A DNA stretch of 7,230 nt from Chloroflexota bacterium. Lineage in GTDB: Bacteria > Chloroflexota > Ktedonobacteria > Ktedonobacterales > JACDGC01. Position 1 is the stretch's first letter. Each line of letters starts with the position of its first letter. The DNA lies in NCBI GenBank assembly GCA_021812265.1, contig JAKAOI010000111.1, forward strand, positions 1-7,230, written 5' to 3'. Positions 1 through 5,456 of this stretch are shown here, piece by piece. The position numbers and the translations under genes are program-made. The notes under the pieces are model-generated. The model saw only the letters and a program-made list of their open reading frames with translations, did not search any database and was not told where the DNA came from.

Positions 1-273
1 CTTGCCAATCTGCGCCGTTATGATGAATCTAACCAAATATACCAAAACATCATTACTTTAGATCCAACCGACTGCGCGACATGGACGAATATAGGGTATA
101 ATAACGCACAAATTGCTAAATATGACAACGCTTTAAAAGCTTATACACAAGCAGTCACCATTAACCCCAAATATGAATTAGCTTGGAATAATAAAATAGC
201 GCTTTTACGCAGTATGGGACGAGAACGAGAAGCCAAACAAACCGAAAAATTGCGTGATGAAGCAATGAAATAG
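1..273 (+). CDS. TPR-repeat protein, C-terminal part (5' end outside window)
   Basis: Frame 1 is open from the first base to a TAG at 271-273 and gives 90 residues; the start lies upstream of the window. The residues fall into tetratricopeptide repeats. Residues 1-24 are the end of one repeat, closing with the typical LDP. Residues 25-58 are a full 34-residue unit with W28, G32, Y41, A44, Y48, A51 and the closing NP at 55-56. Residues 59-88 are a last, less regular helix pair that is rich in charge (RERE, EKLRDEA) and probably caps the array. TPR arrays are protein-binding scaffolds, so this fragment shows neither the partner nor the function. No signal or catalytic domain can be judged without the N-terminus. 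The repeat assignment is firm; the role is unknown. Confidence 0.85.
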   Translation, partial: LANLRRYDESNQIYQNIITLDPTDCATWTNIGYNNAQIAKYDNALKAYTQAVTINPKYELAWNNKIALLRSMGREREAKQTEKLRDEAMK

Positions 274-303
274 CCGCCCAGCATCACACAATTGGACTAT
301 AGA

Positions 304-348
304 CATTTTGCCCAAAATGCGATATCTTATGAAAAGTAATGATATCGC
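304..348. promoter_or_regulatory. Two adjoining dyads upstream of the carboxypeptidase gene (operator-like or RNA structure)
   Basis: Two inverted repeats lie end to end. The first is CATTTTG (304-310), a 2-base spacer, then CAAAATG (313-319), a compact 16-base near-palindrome of the size of a dimeric repressor site. The second is GCGATATC (319-326) and GATATCGC (341-348). Its stem extends by TTA/TAA if one T is bulged, leaving a loop of about 7 bases. No T-run follows either dyad, so an ordinary terminator for the upstream TPR gene is unlikely. The repeats are seen directly; a regulatory role is inference. Confidence 0.4.
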
Positions 349-384
349 AGCAGTAATGGCGAATCTTTTGCTTATATATCTGCT

Positions 385-398
385 CATGCGAAAGCATG
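385..398 (+). other. Small GNRA-type hairpin in the 5' leader of the carboxypeptidase gene
   Basis: CATGC (385-389) and GCATG (394-398) close a GAAA tetraloop, a stable RNA loop class. A second small stem, GCC-TAAA-GGC, follows at 410-419 and can be lengthened by CGC/GCG (404-406 with 421-423) across a small internal loop. Both lie just before the ribosome binding site AGGAA at 432-436. They may shape translation of the gene or be chance; no known riboswitch class was recognised. Confidence 0.3.
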
Positions 399-445
399 GA
401 TAACGCTAAGCCTAAAGGCGGCGCACATAACAGGAATTGTGAAAT

Positions 446-1957
446 ATGTCGTATACGTCAGATAACAATGGGCAGGGCCAACATTCGCAATCGGAAGACA
501 CTTCGCAAAATCCCTATACGGCTTTGCGTTCGCTTAAAAATTCATCTATTCCCGGCGGCTCCCTTTCCGAGCCGCTGTTTCCGCGCATTCCGCGACAAAT
601 TGAGATAGAAGATTCCAGTAAAAAACCCCCGGAACAATCAGCGCCGCTGATTCGGCTGGTTACTAATATTGACGCCACCGAAACCAAATCGGCGCAAACA
701 GTTATACATCCGGCTAAAACAGTACGCCGCAATTTTAGTCCGGGGCTGCGAATGAGTATATTCATCGCCATCATCACCATCATTGTGGCAGCCACAATCG
801 GCGCGCAACAAATTTTTCGCACACCGATTTTTTCTATATCCGGAGCCGGCGGCACAGGAATCACCACAAAATCGGCGGGCAGCCAAAGCATATATACACC
901 GGCGCCGCTGGATTTATCACATCCGCCGCCGCTGCTCTACGCCGAATCAGCTTTTTTGATGGATGAAACAAACGGCGCAACATTATTTGTAAAAAATCCC
1001 TACGAAGAAATGCCGATGGCCAGCACAACAAAACTTATGACAGCTATTGTTGCGTTAAACCACGCAGATCCGTCGGCGCAAATTACCATTACCGCCGCCT
1101 CCGTAAATGAAGACGGAACCGGTATGGGAATAAAACCCGGCGAAGTATATACCTTGCATGATCTGCTTTATGGCATGCTGATGCCATCGGCAAATGACGC
1201 CGCCGAGGCGATTGCCATCGGTGTGGCCGGCAGTGAATCAAAATTTGTCGGATGGATGAACGCAACCGCCGCGGCAATGGGGCTTGACCACACACACTAT
1301 ATGAATCCTCATGGATTAGATCAATCGGGACACTATAGCTGCGCCCGCGATTTGGCGGTTTTGGCGCGCGCAGCGCTTAGTATTCCCTTAATACGACAAA
1401 TAACCAGCACACTTACCTACACCATACCTGCCACCAAAACTCACGCCGCGCATTATTTAGAAAACGCCAATGAGGCAGAATGGTGGTATCCCGGCGCTGA
1501 TGGCGGAAAACCCGGATGGACCGGCGGCGCACAGTTTGTTGATATTCTTTCCGCGGCGCGAGATGGGCATCAGCTCATAGCAGTATACATGCGCGGCCAG
1601 CACAACTGGGTAACAGATATACGCAGCCTGTTGAATTGGGGATTTAGCGACTTTACATGGGTAAGCCCGCAAATTACCGAAAAACAACATCCGGTTATTT
1701 ATGATTCCGCGTATGGCTACTTTACGTGGGATACTTTGGATTATGTGGTAGAAGTAAATGGCGAACAATATTACCCAGGATCTGGCTATTTAGTTTCGGG
1801 GCCGTTTTTAGCGTATTTTACTAAAAATGGCGGAATATCCAAATTTGGGCTGCCGGAAGGATTAGTTAACTCTGCGACAAACGGAGCCGAAACCCAACAA
1901 TTTCAAAACACGGTTATTACGTGCGCCATGCCTGCGGGAACTTGTCAGACATCTTGA
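446..1957 (+). CDS. Membrane-anchored D-alanyl-D-alanine carboxypeptidase, peptidase family S11
   Basis: The product has 503 residues. Family S11 penicillin-binding proteins cut the terminal D-Ala from peptidoglycan stem peptides outside the membrane. The core runs from about 160 to 400. The catalytic SxxK is STTK at 193-196 and the SxN motif is SAN at 248-250. The third motif, normally KTG, reads KPG at 355-357 within a GADGGKPGWTGGA stretch that otherwise fits the family. Residues 1-100 are polar and low in complexity, and a single membrane helix spans about 102-121. This suggests a cytoplasmic tail and an external catalytic domain rather than the usual cleaved signal peptide and C-terminal amphipathic anchor. 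Residues 452-492 (FLAYFTKNGG, FGLP, QQFQN) resemble an LGFP-type repeat, which may bind the cell wall. AGGAA at 432-436, 9 bases before ATG 446, supports this start. Met103 (codon at 752) would give a shorter form beginning at the membrane helix but has weaker support. Function is confident; the effect of KPG is unknown. Confidence 0.92.
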   Translation: MSYTSDNNGQGQHSQSEDTSQNPYTALRSLKNSSIPGGSLSEPLFPRIPRQIEIEDSSKKPPEQSAPLIRLVTNIDATETKSAQTVIHPAKTVRRNFSPGLRMSIFIAIITIIVAATIGAQQIFRTPIFSISGAGGTGITTKSAGSQSIYTPAPLDLSHPPPLLYAESAFLMDETNGATLFVKNPYEEMPMASTTKLMTAIVALNHADPSAQITITAASVNEDGTGMGIKPGEVYTLHDLLYGMLMPSANDAAEAIAIGVAGSESKFVGWMNATAAAMGLDHTHYMNPHGLDQSGHYSCARDLAVLARAALSIPLIRQITSTLTYTIPATKTHAAHYLENANEAEWWYPGADGGKPGWTGGAQFVDILSAARDGHQLIAVYMRGQHNWVTDIRSLLNWGFSDFTWVSPQITEKQHPVIYDSAYGYFTWDTLDYVVEVNGEQYYPGSGYLVSGPFLAYFTKNGGISKFGLPEGLVNSATNGAETQQFQNTVITCAMPAGTCQTS

Positions 1958-2132
1958 TAGAGACGCCTGCCTAAACAGCCACAAACCGCTATGAAACAAT
2001 AGCTGCGACACCTTGTGAAAAATGTGCGATTTTGCGTAAAAAGATACTATTCCCACTGCTATTGACGGAATGAAGACGTTTATGACACACTTTTTTCATA
2101 GGGGGTCACAATAAACAACCGCGCTGATTATT

Positions 2133-2141
2133 TGTTATACT
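2133..2141 (+). promoter_or_regulatory. Possible extended -10 element (TGTTATACT)
   Basis: TG, one base, then TATACT (2136-2141) matches the extended -10 form seen at the better promoters at 4338-4346 and 4698-4706. No good -35 lies 16-18 bases upstream. It is nearly 300 bases from the ParA start codon, so it would make a long leader or an untranslated RNA. Weak call. Confidence 0.25.
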
Positions 2142-2188
2142 TTCATTATAGATATATTTTTCGCGGATACGCCTGCATTGCAAAATCA

Positions 2189-2213
2189 CGAGAAATATAT
2201 GATGTATTTCTCG
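2189..2213. repeat. Perfect 9-base inverted repeat with 7-base loop
   Basis: CGAGAAATA (2189-2197) and TATTTCTCG (2205-2213) are exact reverse complements around TATGATG. Bases 2214-2222 read GTCACTTTT, so the T-run is short and set back; an inefficient terminator is possible. A protein-binding site for the ParA unit downstream or a stem of an untranslated RNA are alternatives. Confidence 0.45.
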
Positions 2214-2362
2214 GTCACTTTTCCAATCGGCGATCAGTTGCCCATATGTCCGGCAAACAGCAATGAGAGAGTCCCGCAGCAAAATTTGCGTCCCAAAGGC
2301 GCCGCTTCCCACGGCGCGCAGCCCAAAAAATGTAAGCAGCGCGCTGATAGACGCAAGGCCGA

Positions 2363-2390
2363 TTGGAATGAACAATACCCTGCATAATAT
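2363..2390 (+). promoter_or_regulatory. Candidate promoter of the ParA unit
   Basis: TTGGAA (2363-2368) and TAATAT (2385-2390) are 16 bases apart, each matching four of six consensus positions. Transcription would begin near 2397 and leave a leader of about 38 bases before ATG 2435. A TATAAT at 2413-2418 is a better hexamer, but its nearest -35 (TTGGAT, 2392-2397) is only 15 bases away and it would start transcription inside the ribosome binding site. Confidence 0.35.
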
Positions 2391-2434
2391 ATTGGATGCG
2401 CACAAAAAGAATTATAATAAAATGAGGTTTTATC

Positions 2435-3298
2435 ATGCCAGTAGTAACGAGTGTTATTAATCTTAAGGGAGGCGTGGGAAAAACAACATTAACCATTGCC
2501 TTGGCGCACTATTTAGCTGTAGAGCATGGACAGCGTGTTTTGGTTATCGATTTGGATCCTCAAACCAACGCCACCATATCACTCATCAATGAACGGCGCT
2601 GGAGGGAACGCGATCAGCGAGGGCAAACACTATATCAGCTGTTTAAAGATTGGTTAGATGGAACCCATGAATTTGATATCAATCAGGCCATAGTTCCGCG
2701 AACGTCTAACGTAATGGGCGGCATACCCGGGCTGGATTTGCTTTCTTCCAGCATTCGCCTGCACAAACTGCAAGATAAAATTACCAAAGCGTCTGACTTA
2801 GATGAATTTCGCGATGGCTCTGTATATATTTTGCGCCAAGCAATAGAAACAGCAATGCAGCAATACGATCACATCCTTATCGATTGCCCGCCGAACTTAG
2901 GCATTGTCACATTAAACGGCATAGCGCTGAGCAAATATTTTCTTATCCCGGTTGTGCCGGATATTTTATCTACCTTGGGTGTGCCACTGGTGCTAGATCG
3001 CATGGCAGATTTTGCGCTGCGCGCGCGGCACGAAATTTATGGCTTAGGAATTGTTGTTTCACGCTATCGAAGTCAAAGCCGGCTGCACAAGCAAACAGTG
3101 CAAGATATGCGCCGCGATGTTATACCGGGCATTCACCCGCCTATTTTTGAAACAATTATAACGGAAGCGGCAGAAGTAGCCGAAGCGGCAGATATAGACA
3201 CCGATGTCGCCAATTTGCGGCAAAAATTTGGCGGCGCCGGCCCACACCGGCAATTCAGCGCGTTGGCGCGAGAATATTTGCACCAAGTTTCCATGTGA
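2435..3298 (+). CDS. ParA-family (MinD/ParA/Soj) ATPase, no ParB alongside
   Basis: The 287-residue product is a deviant Walker ATPase. The Walker A motif is KGGVGKTT at 11-18, with the signature lysine K11 as well as K16. The A' motif is DLDPQ at 39-43, and Walker B is ILIDCPP at 147-153. Family members dimerise on ATP, often bind DNA non-specifically, and position plasmids, chromosomes or protein assemblies; hydrolysis is triggered by a partner, usually ParB. There is no N-terminal helix-turn-helix, so this is the short Soj-like type. Residues 50-130 carry a charged insertion (ERRWRERDQRGQ). GAGG at 2424-2427, 7 bases before the ATG, fixes the start. The only close neighbour is the 154-residue gene 19 bases downstream, likely in the same transcript. 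Family is certain; the cargo is unknown. It could be chromosomal partition, an integrated element's partition gene, or an orphan positioning ATPase. Confidence 0.93.
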   Translation: MPVVTSVINLKGGVGKTTLTIALAHYLAVEHGQRVLVIDLDPQTNATISLINERRWRERDQRGQTLYQLFKDWLDGTHEFDINQAIVPRTSNVMGGIPGLDLLSSSIRLHKLQDKITKASDLDEFRDGSVYILRQAIETAMQQYDHILIDCPPNLGIVTLNGIALSKYFLIPVVPDILSTLGVPLVLDRMADFALRARHEIYGLGIVVSRYRSQSRLHKQTVQDMRRDVIPGIHPPIFETIITEAAEVAEAADIDTDVANLRQKFGGAGPHRQFSALAREYLHQVSM

Positions 3299-3317
3299 AG
3301 GATCGTAAGTACTACTC

Positions 3318-3782
3318 ATGTCCGATACAATACAAACAGCATACATTAATACCAAATTAGTGTCTCGCATGCTGCAAGGCTTAGCTATGGATATAGAGCA
3401 TAACCAAGAGCTTGCGGCGCAAATTGTCGCCGCATTTTCACAAATCGGCATTTTTACGGATATGAGCGATGAATTAAATAATCACACTGAATACGACGCA
3501 GAGTCCGGTGACAGGCTGAATCGGCTTATTGCGCTGCAAGCGGCGCGCACGGATGCGACCGAACTGTATCGTATTGGCGGCGAGGAAAGCTTACGCGCAA
3601 GGCTGGCGCAATTTGACGCGGCGACTCTCAGAAAAATTATAAAACTGCAAGAGATGGACCCCGATAAAAAGACTGCGCGACTGCGCAGCATAAAAAAATT
3701 AATTGATTTTATCGTTGCTTTTGCCGCAGAAAAAATCGCGCGGGAGCGTGAAGCAGTGCGCTATGCGAATTGGCTGCTTTAA
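3318..3782 (+). CDS. Unrecognised 154-residue protein, probable ParA partner, SAP-like C-terminal helices
   Basis: I cannot name the family. The sequence looks wholly alpha-helical, with no signal peptide, membrane segment or cysteine. Residues 12-45 form an amphipathic helical stretch (LVSRMLQGLAMDIEHN, ELAAQIVAAF). Residues 58-98 are charged (EYDAESGDRLNRL, EESLRARLAQFD). Residues 99-132 (LRKIIKLQEMDPDKK, then RLRSIKKLIDFIV) have the helix-turn-helix spacing of SAP or Rho-N-like domains and a strong basic patch (K106, K109, K117, K118, R121, R123, K126, K127), which suggests nucleic-acid contact. The C-terminus 135-150 is another charged helix. The ATG follows the ParA stop by 19 bases; the only purine run before it, AAGG at 3298-3301, is 16 bases away, so translation may depend on coupling to ParA. 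A partner or DNA adaptor role for the ATPase is inference from context. Confidence 0.8.
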   Translation: MSDTIQTAYINTKLVSRMLQGLAMDIEHNQELAAQIVAAFSQIGIFTDMSDELNNHTEYDAESGDRLNRLIALQAARTDATELYRIGGEESLRARLAQFDAATLRKIIKLQEMDPDKKTARLRSIKKLIDFIVAFAAEKIAREREAVRYANWLL

Positions 3783-4020
3783 TAGCGAAAGAAGCCCGGC
3801 GGAATTGGCAGCGAAACGGTTTTCGTTTCTGCGACTGTCCTTAAGCCCTGTATATTTTGCCATATATACGGTTCAGGCGGTTCTGCGGGGCAGCGCAGAA
3901 AGTATCTCGTATATTGCGGCGCAAACAGGGCAAATTGTCACCGGGCTAAGTTACTTCTTTTATCGTACACCAAGAATACCTATTCCGCCAGAGAAATTTA
4001 TGGATATTTTTTATGTATAG
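3763..4020 (+). CDS. Doubtful small ORF overlapping the end of the 154-residue gene
   Basis: A frame from ATG 3763 to TAG 4018-4020 would give 85 residues and overlap the previous gene by 20 bases. The same frame stays open further upstream to an ATG at 3703, but that part only shadows the real gene. Beyond 3782 the frame remains open for nearly 240 bases. The product is fairly hydrophobic and aromatic (SPVYFAIYTVQAVL, then TGLSYFFYRTPRIPIPPEKF), without a known motif. GGGAG at 3742-3746 is 16 bases before the ATG, too far for a good ribosome binding site. The base composition here resembles the genes more than the AT-rich DNA after 4020, which favours a real or recently lost gene. A small membrane-associated protein or a remnant are both possible. 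Confidence 0.35.
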   Translation: MRIGCFNSERSPAELAAKRFSFLRLSLSPVYFAIYTVQAVLRGSAESISYIAAQTGQIVTGLSYFFYRTPRIPIPPEKFMDIFYV

Positions 4021-4353
4021 ACATAAATACTGATCACATAGCCAATTATACCTATACAATAGTAACATTAACATAAAATAAAATTGAAATAATTTTGATT
4101 TGCTTGGTTATATAGCATATTTATCAACAAATTTTATATGATTTAAAACTAAAGCCATGTTTTTGTTATGGGTTATAGTACTTATGGTTTGTATCACAGC
4201 CTATTTTTAATATAGTTTCGTTCCGCATCCTTTTCAAGAAGAAAACAAAAAATTTGCATTGATAGCAGCTCAATAGACCCAATTTTTTTCTGTATATCCC
4301 CATTTTCGCAAACTATTTGAAACTGATCTTTTACTTGTGATATACTTCAACAC
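4021..4353. other. AT-rich intergenic region ahead of the tRNA genes
   Basis: This stretch of about 330 bases is strikingly AT-rich compared with both flanks and holds no ORF of note on either strand. It contains short A and T runs (for example near 4241-4255 and 4281-4288) and no clear intrinsic terminator for the ParA unit. Only the tRNA promoter at its right end can be supported. Confidence 0.6.
4317..4346 (+). promoter_or_regulatory. Promoter of the serine tRNA pair
   Basis: TTGAAA (4317-4322), an 18-base spacer, then TATACT (4341-4346), with TG at 4338-4339 giving an extended -10. Transcription should begin at about 4352-4354. The mature tRNA starts at G4354, so the primary transcript would have a 5' leader of zero to about two bases. 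Confidence 0.7.
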
Positions 4354-4444
4354 GGAGAGATGTCCGAGCGGTTTAAGGAGCTGCCCTCGAAATGCAGTGT
4401 ACTTCAAAAGGGTACCGTGGGTTCGAATCCCACTCTCTCCGCCA
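4354..4444 (+). tRNA. tRNA-Ser (anticodon CGA)
   Basis: The acceptor stem pairs GGAGAGA (4354-4360) with TCTCTCC (4434-4440), followed by discriminator G4441 and an encoded CCA (4442-4444). The D arm is TCC...GGA. The anticodon loop CTCGAAA has CGA at 4388-4390, which reads the serine codon UCG. A long variable arm (GTAC...GTAC type stem, about 4399-4415) and G at the discriminator both fit serine rather than leucine. The T arm is GTGGG-TTCGAAT-CCCAC. The closing pair of the anticodon stem is a C·U mismatch (C4385 with T4394); the other four pairs are sound. Confidence 0.95.
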
Positions 4445-4493
4445 ATATTATCAAATATTGTAAGAAACGCCGCGAAAGCAGCGCCATTGATCT

Positions 4494-4583
4494 GGAGGAG
4501 TCCCATAGTGGCCTAGTGGGCACGACTGGAAATCGTGTGCGTCGGAGACGGCGCCGTGGGTTCGAATCCCACCTCCTCCGCCA
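4494..4583 (+). tRNA. tRNA-Ser (anticodon GGA)
   Basis: The acceptor stem pairs GGAGGAG (4494-4500) with CTCCTCC (4573-4579), then discriminator G4580 and encoded CCA (4581-4583). The anticodon stem CACGA/TCGTG is fully paired around CTGGAAA, with GGA at 4528-4530 reading UCC and UCU. The long variable arm has a GCGTC/GGCGC stem. The T arm is identical to that of the neighbouring tRNA-Ser. The gene lies 49 bases after the first tRNA with no promoter between, so both are probably cut from one transcript. Confidence 0.96.
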
Positions 4584-4623
4584 AAAGCAGCGCAATAGAT
4601 AAAATTACGCTGCTCTTTTTTTT
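4584..4623 (+). terminator. Intrinsic terminator of the tRNA unit
   Basis: AGCAGCG (4586-4592) pairs with CGCTGCT (4608-4614), and the stem can continue through a C·A mismatch into AAT/ATT. A run of eight T (4616-4623) follows. It starts directly after the CCA of the second tRNA and separates the tRNA unit from the MBL-pyrG unit. Confidence 0.88.
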
Positions 4624-4697
4624 GAGTTGAAACATCGGTTTCTGCCCCAAATATGGTAAAAATACTCAGAAAACAAAAAGCAGAACATATTATTTTG

Positions 4698-4706
4698 TGA
4701 TATAAT
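4698..4706 (+). promoter_or_regulatory. Extended -10 promoter of the MBL-pyrG unit
   Basis: TGA followed by a perfect TATAAT (4701-4706) gives an extended -10. No recognisable -35 lies 16-18 bases upstream, as is common for this class. Transcription would start near 4713, leaving about 40 bases before the TTG at 4754. The wider string TTGTGATATA is shared with the tRNA promoter. Confidence 0.65.
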
Positions 4707-4753
4707 CTGCTAATATATTTTATTTATGCGCATAAAGGAGACTGGCAGAAACT

Positions 4754-5401
4754 TTGGAAATTACGTATTTAGGCCACGCAGGCTTCCGAATCCGCAGCAA
4801 AGACGGCGTCGTTATCATCGATCCCGCGCCGCAGCCTTATGGTGTTGCGCTGAAAGGTGTCTCTGCGGATATCGTCTGTGTTACCCATTCACACACCGAT
4901 CACTCGTTTATCGACCCCATCGGCGGAGACCCCAAAATTATTCGCGGCCCCGGTGAATATGAAATTGGCAATATGCTTATTACCGGTGTACGCACCTTCC
5001 ACGACACCAACCGCGGCGCAGAACGCGGCCCAAATACCGTTTATGTTATTCATACCGAAGATATTTCTTTATGCCATTTAGGGGATTTGGGGCACGATTT
5101 AGACGCTAAACAAATTGATCAAATTGGCGATATAGATGTGCTGATGCTGCCCGTAGGCGGCCATTATACCATTAACGCTAAAACCGCGGTAGATATTGTC
5201 AGCGAACTCGATCCGCGCGTTATCATTCCCATGCACTACGCCACACCTGCCCTAACAGAAAAGGGCATTACTCTCGATTCAGCAGATGTATTCTGTAAAG
5301 CGCTGGGAACGCCGCTTCCGGATCCGCTTCCCAAATTATCGTTAACTCGAACATCAATGCCTGCAGAATCGCAGGTGGTCATCTTCAATCCGAAGGGCTA
5401 G
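4754..5401 (+). CDS. MBL-fold metal-dependent hydrolase (UlaG-like, Lactamase_B_3 type)
   Basis: The 215-residue product is a small stand-alone metallo-beta-lactamase fold protein. It opens with ITYLGHAGFRI at 3-13, typical of the UlaG-like group. Metal ligands are HSHTDH at 45-50 (H45, H47, D49, H50), D111 in HLGDLGH, and H161 in IPMHYATP; H83 in TFHD is a further candidate. RGPGEYE at 64-70 and PVGGHYTIN at 133-141 are other conserved-looking blocks. Related proteins hydrolyse phosphodiesters or lactones, but the substrate cannot be read from this sequence. It should be cytoplasmic, as there is no signal peptide. The start is a TTG; the purine run AAAGGAGA (4734-4741) lies 12 bases before it, longer than usual, and no in-frame ATG gives the conserved N-terminus. 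It precedes pyrG by 55 bases in the same direction, so co-transcription is likely. A link to nucleotide metabolism is only suggested by that position. Confidence 0.9.
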   Translation: MEITYLGHAGFRIRSKDGVVIIDPAPQPYGVALKGVSADIVCVTHSHTDHSFIDPIGGDPKIIRGPGEYEIGNMLITGVRTFHDTNRGAERGPNTVYVIHTEDISLCHLGDLGHDLDAKQIDQIGDIDVLMLPVGGHYTINAKTAVDIVSELDPRVIIPMHYATPALTEKGITLDSADVFCKALGTPLPDPLPKLSLTRTSMPAESQVVIFNPKG

Positions 5402-5439
5402 GGCACAAGTCGCCTTAGCCCTTATCTCTTTTCAGAGAT
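5393..5439 (+). promoter_or_regulatory. Paired hairpins at the MBL-pyrG junction, possible translational control
   Basis: AAGGGCTAGGGC (5393-5404) and GCCTTAGCCCTT (5412-5423) form a 12-pair stem with one G·U wobble and a 7-base loop; the stem contains the MBL stop codon. A second stem, ATCTCT (5424-5429) with AGAGAT (5434-5439), follows at once. The T-rich stretch between them is only part of the second stem, so this is not a textbook terminator. The 3' arm of the first stem (TAGCC and the next T pair, 5416-5423) can instead pair with AAGGCTA at 5442-5448, which covers the pyrG ribosome binding site. The two folds exclude each other. A regulatory switch is inference; read-through is expected because pyrG has no clear promoter of its own. 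Confidence 0.55.
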
Positions 5440-5456
5440 GAAAGGCTAGCATATTT

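Larger units (their letters stand above)
1958..2434. other. Intergenic region of about 480 bases without a convincing gene
   Basis: This gap separates the carboxypeptidase gene from the ParA unit. I see no clear terminator with a T-run after 1957. It holds a perfect 9-base inverted repeat (2189-2213), a GC-rich hairpin GCGCCG/CGGCGC (2299-2304 with 2312-2317, 7-base loop), and promoter-like hexamers before the ParA gene. A 99-codon frame on the minus strand (2106-2405) would need a TTG start, has no ribosome binding site and gives no recognisable domain. Composition turns from AT-rich (2081-2215) to GC-rich (2215-2365), so the GC-rich half could be a gene remnant or an RNA gene. SRP RNA and tmRNA hallmarks were looked for and not seen. 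Confidence 0.5.

Noticed and set aside
446..1957. Assignment of the S11 protein as a beta-lactamase
   Set aside because: The motif set, spacing and DNPHGL-like NPHGLD segment (287-292) are those of D-Ala-D-Ala carboxypeptidases; there is no class A or C signature.
2106..2405. 99-codon minus-strand frame with a hydrophobic N-terminal stretch
   Set aside because: It needs a TTG start, has no ribosome binding site, contains the 2189-2213 inverted repeat and shows no known motif. Kept only as a possible remnant in the gap description.
3055..3063. TGTTTCACG, which matches half of a parS site, inside the ParA gene
   Set aside because: The other half is absent (the next bases are CTATCG), so it is not the palindromic parS and is probably chance in coding sequence.
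4415..4572. 19-base direct repeat, possible attachment-site duplication
   Set aside because: Both copies are the T arm and its flank in two serine tRNAs, so the repeat is explained by tRNA structure. No integrase or element lies between them.
4726..4956. ATG-started frame overlapping the start of the MBL gene
   Set aside because: It is out of frame with the conserved metal-binding protein and its arginine-rich product is a shadow of that gene.
5370..5410. B. subtilis-like reiterative-transcription control of pyrG, suggested by GGGC runs
   Set aside because: No convincing promoter places a transcription start at the GGGC, and the hairpin lacks a proper terminator T-run.
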